Source: Toxoplasma gondii ME49 (lineage: Eukaryota > Apicomplexa > Conoidasida > Eucoccidiorida > Sarcocystidae). From it: 64,000 bases of DNA. The notes beneath the pieces were generated by a model. The model was not told the DNA's origin. It saw only the letters and a program-made list of their open reading frames with translations, and searched no databases. The position numbers and the translations under genes were made by a program. This document shows positions 1-10,944 of the stretch, piece after piece; within the stretch, counting starts at the first letter, position 1, and every line of letters begins with the position of its first letter. The stretch lies in NCBI RefSeq assembly GCF_000006565.2, contig NC_031476.1, positions 830,458-894,457 on the forward strand, read 5' to 3'.

Positions 1-114
1 GTTTTTCTGGCTGAACGTGGAGCTCACCTAAGGCTAAAGAGCTCCGCAATCGAATTCGCGGACGCATCAACCAGCAACTGCACTCGGTTCGGTGTTCTGC
101 GTATTTGCTTCCAG

Positions 115-2008
115 AGACAGCACTGTCGCATTGAAAGACCTCGACATCGACAGAGAGAAAGAGCAGGTGGGTCTTCACGATGAAGGAAGACAAAAGAGAA
201 GCGTACCTGCGTTCCGCATTCAGGCGGTCTCTCTGTGTCGTCGCTTTGCGCGCAAGTGACGGTTTCCTCAAGTCACAGCAGCCTGATAGAAAGGGTGTGA
301 AACAGGAGTTAGTGGACGACGCGTTCTCTTCGGTGTGGACGACATGCCTGCAAGGAACGTAGGACGACGGCGGCCTTTTTTCCCTGACGTAAACCGTCTG
401 CATCCCCACAAAGACTTTTGTTCCACCCACACCTGTGCTCAGAGGGCGGGGAAAGCCGCGACGAGAGTTACACTGTCGTCTCGACTTTAGGAGGCGCTTT
501 TCCAGTGTGTTCGGCGCTCTGCTCGCTCCTCAGAGAGCTCGGAACTCGGAAGTTGCGAATAGAAAACAAAAGTCTCTGGTCTGACTCGTGCTGCGAAAAG
601 CGTATTCCAGGAAAGATCGAGTGTGCCTGAACGTCGGAGGGGACAGCTTTGCGCCTGCTTCGTCTTGCACAGACCAGACGGAGAGAGGGAGCCGGGCGCA
701 TGCAGTGCCATGCAAATGCAAACACTAAATCCTACCTTCGTCTTCCCTCTCAGCCAAAGAGGAGCGCGGGACTTATTTTGTACCTTAGTCTCCAGTGGTT
801 CTTCTCTCTCTGACAACATCTGCTCAGCTGTTTCCGTCTGTCACACTATATATATATATATATGCATTCAAGTATAAATATATGCTTGTCGACGTACATA
901 TATATATATATGCATATATATATGTATATGTATATTTATATGGCAACAGTTTTCTTTTTTGGACAGGGCGGTGCATCTGAAATGGGTATTGGGTAGAGGC
1001 GGGGTTACTTTTTAGCCACCGGCATGCATTTGTGTGTTTTGTGTGAACTACGTCGCTCTGTCCCCTTGGAGGTGGGCGACGCTCTTCTGAACAGAGTTTC
1101 GTTTTCCCGTTTTTCGGTCATTTACTCGTCCTTGGATGCGCGCCGCATGCAGGCGTTTCTGCATTCGCAGAAATGCTTTGAAATGTGCCTGTCTGTTCTT
1201 CTGCCGAGTTCTTTGCATGCGACAAACGACCAGAGACGACGCCTGAGCAGGCAACACGGCTTTAGTCGGTGGATGCAGAAGGTTAACTCAAGTCCTAGTT
1301 AACTGAGTTTTGCGTTTGTGTCTTTGAGGCTCTCAGATTCCGTTTTTCTTCTGTCCTCTGTCGTTTTCGCGTGCAGATGGAACTCGGGCCAGAAAGGCGA
1401 AGCCAACTTCTTGCGCAGATGCAAAAGGACGTTGAATTTCTGCGAGTGCACCAGATCATCGACTACTCGTTACTCCTGGGGATCTTCTACCGCGGCCGTA
1501 AGACTTTCCATGCCAAGAGATTCACATGTCATGTTTTCGCGCTTTTTGCCGTTGAGATCCAGCCGTTTCTTGCGTCGGGAGTTACTTCCCGCGTCTGCAT
1601 GCAAGGGACCTCCTGAACTGGTGAACGTTTTGCTTCAACTCACATTCAGCAGACGAGCAAGTGCGGCACGCGTTCTTTCAAAGTCTTTCAAGGGGAGGTT
1701 TCACCAAGTTCTCAAAGCCATTTTGGTTTGTTCTTTTCTGCAGAACAACCGGATGACGTTCTGGCCGCCATGGTCTCTTCGACGCCTACTCCCCCTCCCC
1801 CTCGTCCCCTCAGCTTCCACCACAACTTTCGTCTTCACCATCTCTCTGGACTTTCTCAACGTAGGCTGCGAGCATCGACGTCTAGTTGGGTGGCTCGATG
1901 TCACACAGGAGTGTGTATCAATATTCACTTCTATATCCATATGTCAAATTGTGCTTACAACTAGACTGAGACACATATGGACAAACAAGTGCATGTGCGC
2001 ATATATAT

Positions 2009-2039
<31 letters not shown>

Positions 2040-2667
2040 AATATATAAATATATAAATATATATATGTATAAGCACGAACACATACTTCCACGTTTATGC
2101 ACGTGTATGTGTCATCATACAACACTGTATGGAGAGAGCAACGGGAGGATGTAGACCCGAGCCAGCATAAGGGCGCTGAAGTTGTGGAGATCGAGGAAAC
2201 GAGAGATTTGTTTCCTTGTAGATCTCTGCGAAGTTGTTGTGCATGCTTTGTGCGTCTTCCGGAGCCACCCGTGTGTCGCATTTCTGAGAGTCAGCCGAGA
2301 CACAGAGAGAGAGAGTCTTTGCCGTGTACGGAATGATGGTTTCGCATTCACATTTAGACGCGCGGATGTTTTTACATGTGTGTGTGTGTATGTATTTCGG
2401 TATCTGCAGAGATGTAAGTCTTTGTAGGAAGGGAAATTCTCGATGTTGCCTTGAGTGTTGTGCGCCTCGTGCAGCCTCGATGGAGCCTCACGTCCCCTTC
2501 TTTCAGGCAGAGTTTGGAGGCATGTGGTCTGCGGACAAATCGAAGCTTTACTACGTTGGAATTGTCGACATCTTGACATGCTGGAACACCGTCAAAAAAC
2601 TCGAACATGCCTTCAAAACTGTCCAGTAAGTTCAAACCCAAGGCACATGCCCGTGGATCCCACTATA

Positions 2668-2705
<38 letters not shown>

Positions 2706-4525
2706 GTATATCTGCATGCCAAATCTGCATGCACATATGTGACGCTTGTTCCATGCGAGGGAGAGGTTCCGCCGAGTGTCTGCCCGTAAATGCATCGAGT
2801 AGCCTTGTAGGAAGGGCACCGTACTCGATTCGTTTGAGTTGCATGCATGTCCACCAGCCATGTGCGTCGACACAGTTTTTGTACATGCATCGACGGACTT
2901 TTCGCGCATGCATCGAGGTGTGGCTCTACTTTTATTGAGCGAAGAGCAGAAACCAGCAGCGAAGGAAAACCTCTCAGAGTGCACATTTGGGCGCGGAAGA
3001 ACGTATTCTTTCCTACAGTGTTCCCGATTCTTGAGACGCGCGCGTCTGGAAGCGACAGCGCCTGGTCTGAGGAATTACCGAACTCCTTGTGTCTTCTTGT
3101 TGTCCAAAAGAGGCATGTAGGCGGTGTCTGAGGCGTTTCAGAGTCCACCTTAGGCGTTCTGGAGGCGACCAGTTACCTCTGTCTCGCGAAAAGCCAAAGA
3201 CGCTCTTTCAGGAGAAAGTCGAACGACGCTTCTTCTCCTGACAGAGCTACACGTGTATTCTCTTCTGAGAGAGATATGCTTTTCTCAAGAGAGAGAGAGA
3301 TACGTTTCTTCGTCTAAGAGAGAGACATGCTTCGTTTCTTCTTTTCTTCAAAAAAAAGACATGCTGCTTTTATAAAGAGAGACATACGCTGCGAGGGTGG
3401 GGGACAAGCAAGAGCGCCTGTGTCTTGTTTATTCCTTTTCCTTCCTCTTGAACCGATTATCGTCTCCGCGAGAAACTACAAACTCAGTGGACGCGTTAGT
3501 CAACTTCCATGGGAAGAACTTCGCCGAGTGTGTGTTCTCTCAGGTCAAGAAATGGGTGCGTTTTGCGTTGTCTGTCTCGTGTAGTGAAAACCAGGACTGC
3601 GTGACTTCTTTCTGGTCGAGATTCTACACTTTTTCTGCGGTTCGAAACATGTTAAATCCCCGTGGAGTTTGCACCGGAGACAGTTTCCCTTGATCGTCTA
3701 AGTGGATCTTGTGCTTTTCCCTGTGTCCCTCAGAACTGGAGACCCAAAAAGTATCTCCTGCGTTAATCCGGACTACTACGCTGGTGAGTTCTGTGTTCTC
3801 AATAGCACTTGCTCACCTCTGTCGCTTCGCCTCTCCATTGAAATTCGAACAGATGTATAGATATGGATGAGACGGAAAAGAGGTGCATCTCTCTACATCT
3901 GTCTTTCTATTTGTATCTATCTCAGTCCATTTCTATCTATATTTACCTATATAAATATATATACATACATATATACATATGTTTCTTTCTGTATCTACCA
4001 TATATCTATCAATCCATTTATATAGATATATATACATATGTACATAAGTAGCAAAATCGGGATCCAGATGAGGGATTAACGCATCAAGTACATCGGCAGG
4101 GTGTGGGGTAAAGCAACCGACTCCAGTTTAGAATTTGTGCACCAGCATCGTATCTTGTTTTGCTTGGTCTGAGACAGTTGTTTTTTCCTTCTAAAGGAGA
4201 GCAGGAATGTCGTAGACACTTCATTTTAACTCTGCCAAATCTGCTCGACAAGTGATGAAATAAATTCCTCCAACCACTCCTTTGACATGCAGTTCCTCTC
4301 GCCGCTGAGTAGTGTGGACGCCATTGTCCGTCTCGATATCTATCGAGGAACTGACAGGTTTTCTTCCGTTTAAAGGCAAGACGACTCTTCCGACTCTCTG
4401 TTTCGTTGTTTCCTGTCTTCCTTTCTGTTTTCTTCGTCCACTCCATGTTTCACTGTCTACTTCTGTGGCTTCTGCTTCCTTTTCCAGAGCGCTTCATGGC
4501 CTTCATGCGACGGCACATTGAATGA
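115..4525 (+). CDS. PIP5K: Phosphatidylinositol 4-phosphate 5-kinase (type I), C-terminal part; 5' end outside window
   Basis: Lipid kinase that phosphorylates PI4P to PI(4,5)P2 at membranes. Six exons can be joined in phase: 115-166, 1377-1497, 1744-1860, 2475-2625, 3734-3783 and 4488-4525 (TGA). They encode, in order, the LKDLD segment, the helix with IIDYSLLLGI, a proline-rich insertion (STPTPPPPRP), the DFG-equivalent YYVGIVDIL, the activation/specificity loop VKKLEHAFKT, and the family C-terminus ISCVNPDYYAERFMAFM. Glu after KKL is the residue typical of type I enzymes; type II enzymes have Ala there. The N-terminal kinase half, including the ATP-binding lysine, lies upstream of the window. 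Introns carry (TA)n tracts and a GA-rich minisatellite. Family assignment is firm; the acceptor of the first visible exon is inferred. Confidence 0.9.
846..942. repeat. (TA)n microsatellite in PIP5K intron
   Basis: Two TA runs separated by a short unique spacer, inside the intron between exons 115-166 and 1377-1497. Embedded TATGCA and TATGTA variants break the runs. Confidence 0.9.
2001..2071. repeat. (TA)n microsatellite in PIP5K intron
   Basis: About 70 bases of AT alternation with regularly spaced AAA interruptions (ATAAATATAT pattern), in the intron between exons 1744-1860 and 2475-2625. Confidence 0.9.
2671..2713. repeat. (TA)n microsatellite in PIP5K intron
   Basis: Near-perfect TA alternation starting about 45 bases after the exon ending at 2625. 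It is directly followed by a group of TGCATGC words. Confidence 0.9.
3259..3390. repeat. GA-rich degenerate minisatellite
   Basis: About five imperfect units, each an AGAGAGA run followed by AYATGCTT or ATACG and a T/C-rich half (TTTCTTC). It lies in the intron between exons 2475-2625 and 3734-3783 of the lipid kinase. Units vary between roughly 20 and 35 bases. Confidence 0.75.
3925..4050. repeat. TA/CTAT-rich simple repeat
   Basis: Low-complexity run of TATCTAT, TATATA and ACATATA words in the last intron of the lipid kinase gene. It is not a perfect tandem array. Confidence 0.75.
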
Positions 4526-7500
4526 GGATTCTGAGGAGCTGTCGGTCGTCGCCGCTACCGGCTTGACCTCTGTACGTTTCTCTCTGCCAACGTGGACGCT
4601 TCTCGAGAGGCTTTTGACGCCTCGTGAATCTCACTTCCTCTGGGAAGGCGCCTTTGACTCCAGTGGCTGTGGCCGCTGGCGCAGCCGGGGCCTCTCGGCC
4701 TTCGAGGCATGCGTTTTTGCGGACGCGGGGAGGTCTCCGCGATTCGTGATATCGGTCTGGCGGTGCATTTCTCTGTAGAGATTGGTTGCGGTTCTGTGTG
4801 CGCGGAACGCGAAGAAACGCGAGACAAGTTGTCTCTCGCTTTTTCGAGTCTGCGTATCCGAAGAGCGCGTCACTTATTGTTTTCTGTTATCGACGAACGT
4901 ACGACTGCAGTTGCGAGACACGGGTCTGTGGGTCTTTGCCTGGTGCGGCTCTGAACATTGTGCAGTCAGAGAATCGATGCTCTGCGCCGTTTCTGTGGGA
5001 AGGCGGCGCTCCCGAGGAAAAAGTTTTAGAATTCGCGTTTTATTCTTCTTTTACCGCAATGGGGGTTTCGGAGTTGTTTCTCGACTCGTCGGATTTTCTC
5101 CAAATACACTCGAGGCCCCCATGCCCTCGTCAGGAACTGGCGTCGCGCCGGCTTTCCGGCTGTGCATGTTTCGATTTGTTTCCGTCTGTCTTCCATCGAG
5201 CGCTCTGGTGCCTCTTTGTTCCCGCTTGTTGACCCAAGTTCGTTTGACGTTGTTGGAGAGCTGGGGGGCCAATATCGCGCCGAGGGCGCAAGCAGAGAAA
5301 TCCGAAAACATCGAAATGAACCAATGAGCGCCACTCGCACAGACGCGCACCGCCCAACACATTTTCAAAAGTAGAACAAGTCACTTTTTGCCGAAAGTCC
5401 AACTCCCGTCAAATGAAGAAATTACATGTCTCCACATCTCCAAGCATACGCATCTACATATATAAATATATGTTATGTGTAGATATATGTACATAGCTTT
5501 GGACGATGTAAGAACATGCACTTGGTAAGACAGGGGGCAGGGAGACTGCGTGTGAATCAGGAATACAGGAAGCAAGTCCTTTCCTGTTCTTCATGACGAT
5601 GCAGTGCGGGGAAACACTCTGTGACCAAGAGGTCGATTTCCAGTCCATTCCTTGACACCGAATAGCTCGTTGAATGGATCGGTTCACATTTCTCGAATAA
5701 CGGCTAAGACCTACATCGGATGATGCACCGAGCAGCTGCGCAGGCTCCTGAGATCTGAGCGCCTGCCTCGCTAGCTAGACAACGAAGTCGTGATAAGGTC
5801 GCAGGTCACCTCTATTCGTACTACTACTCCAGTGGAGTGTGTGATTCCTTTCAACCGATGAAGATCCACTGGCATGCGTCAAAGATAGAACGTATGTTTC
5901 GCTCACCTCGCGGGACCCGTCACATGACTCCAACACTCATCGACGCGTCACTTTTCTTGCATGTTGAGAGGAAACAGTTGCTGTAAAAACCAGCCAAAGT
6001 CTGAGGTTAAAACCATGTCTACCTCGCCGGAAGTGCCATCTAGAAAACCAGACACTTGATCGACAATTTCCCGACTCGAGGAATCGGTTAGAGCAAAGAG
6101 CGGCATCAGAGAGTTCTGAACGTGTACGCAGCTTGATGTCCGTCTCATGATGCCAGAATGCGTCGTTGCACAGTGCATTGCACACTGCGTATAGGTATAT
6201 ATATACCATACATATATCTATTTGTATGCACCCGGATGTATGTTTGAATGTAATCGAAGATTAGGTGAGCAAATGAATATATCTATGCATCTGTGGATAG
6301 GCATACCTCTTTTTTCAGACCCAAATGCACCGCTAGGTGTAATCGAAGAGTTGCTGGTGTAACGCTGCGATGAAACAGCTAAAATGCGTCATATCCAGTG
6401 AACTTTCGAACCGAGAGACAGTCGTCGCACGTGTCTGCCTTCTCCCTTTTGTAAAAAGATGTGCTTTAGATTTAAACGAAACCACGAAATGAGAAATGCT
6501 ACTGGCTGTTGTATGTCTTTGAGCGGTTGTGCCTGCCCTGCATGCAAATCGCGGGAAAAGCTTTGCATAAATGCGAGAGCAGCGCGCATGCGATTTGTAC
6601 CGCTCGCGCTTGCAACAGGTTTACCCTCTGTCTCTGATAATCGTAAATAACCCAGTTAGCTGCAGAACAGACCCTCTTACGCATCCAGGCGGATGCCTTC
6701 AAGTTTCGTGAAGTACCGACTGGTGTTTCCACACCCGGGTCTCTCTCGTCGAGAAGAATGCTGCCAGGCGCACTGTATGCCGACTCGACACTACGTACCC
6801 AGTTCTCTCATTTCTGACATTATTTCGTCATGTCTTGCTCTCATGATATGCTTACTCGCCTCGTCTATTGGTTGAGCTTGTTGTACGCCTGCGGAATACC
6901 CTCTCTGACCGTTTTTCGCTCAGCGGGGAACGGTGGCATTTCGCCTCGGCACGCTACCGGGACCGGAACGTTGCACAGTCTCGGTGATATTTCTCACGGA
7001 TCTTTGAGTCGAAGTCTCCTGTGATCCCATCGGTTCCGACCCCTTTTTTGTATTCAATCGACGAGCTAGGCGTTTTCCGACGTATTCCACTGCCTTGCCC
7101 CCAGCCACCCTGTGTGAAGTTCGTGGGCAACGCATGCAGCCCCAAAACTTGACTTGGAAATTCCGCGGGTCGACGTGCGAATCGCTATTTCGCCTTGAGT
7201 GGATGCCGCAACTCACTTCACACCTCAGCTCAAAAGCTGTATCAGGTTTCGTATCTACGGCTCAAGTTTCTCGTTGACTTGATGGCTGTGCGGTGTCGAT
7301 TCTTTTCCCCTTTCCACAGCGGTTCGCCTTCTTTGTGCCGGAGTAGCCGTGGACTCAGACTTGTGCAAGAAATCCTGCGAGTTCTGGAGTGTATGTACAG
7401 TCCACGGAGTAGCGGTAACTGCGTTGTTCCCAGACACAAGCCACGCAGACTTCTTCGTCCGCGAAAAGTGCGACACAGATTATTTACACCTTGGCTGAGA

Positions 7501-7661
7501 TGTCGAATTTCCATCCAGAACAGTCATTAAGTCCGACGTAGCTGAGAACGCATCCTCCGTCTGTCGCGTGCCGGCTCCAGGTTTTCTGTCCGGTCGTTTC
7601 CCCCTCTTCCTGTCGCAGCCGTTTTCACAGGGCCATTCCAGACACTCGAACGGCGAAGGAA
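4526..7661. other. Intergenic: PIP5K 3' flank and upstream region of the next gene
   Basis: No open frame here combines a family motif with splice-phase support. The T/C-rich stretch after 4526 fits a 3' UTR, and 6800-7660 probably holds the promoter and leader of the next + strand gene. Small TA patches occur near 5460 and 6190. Nothing else was recognised. Confidence 0.6.
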
Positions 7662-9478
7662 TTGATGCACTTTTCCCCGGCCTGCCAACACAGAATGACC
7701 GGATGCAGGACGCAAGATGGAACTGACGTTCATTCATCGAAACCGCCCTTGCTTATGCCTTTGAAGAGGAAGCACGGAGATGGCACTCCGGCAAACTCCG
7801 CCTCTCGAAGCGGAGCCATGTTCCCAGAGAACATGAGTGACTCCATGCGGCCTCGAGGCGATGACCGCGAGGCTAACGCGCGAGCGAGAGGATCGTTTTC
7901 GCGACAGCGGCAACGAAAAGTCTGCGACGTTTCAAGTCTGTCGCTGTACGCTCGAGTCACACCTGAGTTTGTGCCAGACGAGTTCTCGAGTCTCAGCAGC
8001 AGCGGGCAGGAGGACGGGGACGAGGAGCTCTCCGACGAATCCCCTCACTGCGGCGACTCCTGCAAAGATGAGCCGTCGGAGAAGGACAGTGACGACGATG
8101 TGGACAGCCAAGAGGACTCCGACGCAGAGCAGCCTGCGGGAGGAGGCAGCTGTCCTCACCAGTACTCTTCGCCGAAGTTGCCGAGTTTCCCCAGGACTCT
8201 GCGGCGTCTGTTGCATGCGCTCGCGAAGCGTCTCCTCCAGCAGCCGGACCTCCGCGCTTTCACTGAGGACTTGGCTCCACTCTCTACTCTCTCGAAAGAC
8301 GCGCGCAGAGACGCGACGGACGAGTCACCTGGCCGGAACCTGCCGACTGTCGGCTGTAGCTACATCGAAGCTGTGCGCCTCGTGGCGCTGCTGCTCAAAG
8401 ACGTCGGGCCAGGCGGCTGCGTATCTCCTCAACTTTTCGAATTGGTGGACGAATGCGTCGCTCGCGCAGGTGCAAGTTGTCTGAAGGCGATTCCCGAGAA
8501 GCCGACGCCGCGTCTTCGGAAAGAACGCGCAGGGACGCCGCCCCATGAAAAGCCGCTGCCTGCAGCTGCCGCGAAAGCCGCCGCAGCTGTGCGAAAAATG
8601 GAAAACGTCCAGTGGCAACTCTGGCGAGACACAGCCAATTGCACATCCACCATGCGTGGGCAAATTTGCTGTCAGAGCATCGACCGTCTGCTCACGTCTC
8701 AGCAGATCCAAGCGGCTGTCTGGGAGGGCAGCAGGTAACCAAAGAGTTGGCGCAGACGCTAGTCGCATCGACACAGCGTGGACGCAGATCTGATGCTGCC
8801 TCGTTTTTTTCAAGCTCCGCCTGCGTGACGCATCTTCTTCCCGTGGGGTTTACGCGGAAGTCTCTACAAGCAACGTGTGGTGCGTCTCTGGGCCTTTGGA
8901 GCATTTTTTTTCGGGTTTCTGCGCGTATCTGGCCGGAGTCCTTCATTTCACTTTTCCCTCTTCTTGTCAGTCCCCACAACGGACAGCCGGTTCCACAGCG
9001 AATCGTGTCCTGCATTTCTTCGTGACTTTTCTAAGTTGTTTCTGGTAAGTATATGCTACGATCGTCCTATGAGTGCTTTGCCCTTCCTCGCTTCTGCGTT
9101 TCCTGCCTCAGCAAAATCGCAGCGTGGAGACTAGGCGCCTCAGACTGCCTAGCTGCGGCCGCTCTCGCCACCGCCAAGGGTCTGCTGTCTTTACAGCTCG
9201 CCGTCCGCAGCTTGCAGAAAAACTCGAAACAGCTGCATTCAGATGATGACCTTTCGGAAGACAATGCGGAGACCGGTCGGGAGCGAAACGGCGAGTTGGC
9301 AGAGAGAGGACCTGGGCGGCGATCAGATCGACAGGAGGAACACAAACTGTGGGAGAAAGCTCTGGCAAAAGTCCCTCGAGAAATCAGGTGAGGGGGGGGG
9401 GCTGCGTTGTTCAAACTCTGATACGTGTGCATGTGAAAGGCAACATTTCAACACTTCTCGATATATACATGTACATTT

Positions 9479-9511
<33 letters not shown>

Positions 9512-9563
9512 GTATATATGCATATATATAAATATATATATATGTATATATGCATATATATAA

Positions 9564-9594
<31 letters not shown>

Positions 9595-9761
9595 TATGCG
9601 TGGATGTACTTGTCAGAATCTTTGGCTTCTTTCGCAGGGCAGATGTGCTCCGCTATTTCGTCGGCACCTTCCAAGACGTTTCTCGGGAACAACTCCTTCG
9701 TTCCCTTCGCGTTTCTTGTCTGCTTTCAGGGCCGAGGTGGAATCAGCGCTCCTTTTTTGCC
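7662..9761 (+). CDS. Hypothetical acidic, helix-rich protein (3' end uncertain)
   Basis: Function not recognised. Three exons join in phase: 7662-8734, 9112-9387 and 9638 onward. The first phase-compatible stop is at 9759-9761. Exon 1 starts at ATG 7662; ATG 7755 (MPLKRK) is an alternative. It holds a basic N-terminus, then a Ser/Asp/Glu-rich acidic stretch (around residues 110-160), then leucine-rich amphipathic segments such as [18 protein letters not shown] and [15 protein letters not shown]. Exon 2 adds an Ala/Leu helix and a charged hydrophilic run; exon 3 gives [15 protein letters not shown]. An acidic block followed by HEAT-like helices is reminiscent of nucleolar Pol5/MYBBP1A proteins, but no diagnostic motif was seen, so that is only a suggestion. 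A downstream continuation is possible (see the exons after 10.9 kb). Confidence 0.65.
9479..9597. repeat. (TA)n array with a 32-bp higher-order unit
   Basis: Long AT alternation inside an intron of the + strand gene. A 32-base unit containing TGTATATATGC and ATAAATA occurs at 9511-9542 and again at 9543-9574, so the array has duplicated as a block as well as by slippage. Confidence 0.9.
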
Positions 9762-10944
9762 TGAGAAAAAAGAAGGTACAGCAGAACTTGGGCTCGAGGT
9801 TTGAAGGCGAGCCTGAAAACAGACAAATGGGTCACAGGGGGTGTCTCTCTGTTCAGAGAGTAAACACACATGGAAGTCCCTTTTCTTCTTTTTGTCTCCG
9901 TCACATGTTTAGCTTCCTCCGTGCATGCCCGCCCCCGTCTGTCCCTCTTCCTGATGTCAAGGTCCTTAGAAATTGTCTCTAAGGCTACGAAGCGTTTACC
10001 TGTCTTTCGCGATGTAGTGACACCTTGTTTGAGGTCGGCGAAAGACTGCCTTTTTACCATTACTTTGGGGGCGAACAACCTTTTTCAGTGATAGAGCTGA
10101 AGGCTTGCATGCGCGCCTCGCAGACATTCCACGGTGTCGTCTTTCGTTTCGCCACAGCCGGAGTTTGTCGCCGTGTTTTTCTCCACTGAAAAAGCTTCTC
10201 TTTTGGTTTGTCTTTCGCGCCTGCAGATGCCTCCGATTCTTCTCCTGCAGTTGTTCGTCGCTCTCAATCGACGAAGCAACGTAAATCAAATGGACTCGTG
10301 GACTGGGGGTGGAGCACACTGTTTCATTCAGCAGTACACGCCCAAACGCTCACCTTGCACATTTCTTTTATGATCGGGGTGTCATTAATGAAGATAGATA
10401 GTCCGAAGTATTCCCTCCAGACTAACGTTAGGAGAGACTGTCAAAGTGAACATGACTTTGTTAACCCCAACATAGCTTGGGACAGAGAAGCGACCCAATC
10501 CTCCGAACAATGCCAGCTTGAAAAGTATAAGAATCATTGCCTAAACCATATGAGTGGAAAGATGGAAACTGGAGCAAGAGATTGTCCCTCGCGCCAAACT
10601 CAGACAAAAACGCAATTGCCGTCAGTCTAACCAAATACTAAATGATACCTGGCGCCTTTTATACCCCGAGTTATATTCATAAGGGTTAGATGTTCAAGTA
10701 GTTGCATGCATTCAGAGTTTTTTCTCCAATACGTTATACCGTGAACTAAAAGAAGTTCCATAGAAGAAACGTGGGTAGGATTCAGAGCGTCGTGAGACAG
10801 ACTCAGAGAAACAATTACATATAACTTGATCTCTCAGCTCTTTTGCCGCAGCTTTTGGTGGGGTGAAGTGGAAGATAGACGTTGAAGAATTGACTGTACA
10901 AAAAGGTGATCATTTGCGCCTTCCTTTTTCGTGTCTCTGCTCAG

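Noticed and set aside
846..2713. Tyr/Ile-rich frames through the TA tracts
   Set aside because: The repeated Y-I-Y-I pattern is simply the translation of (TA)n microsatellites.
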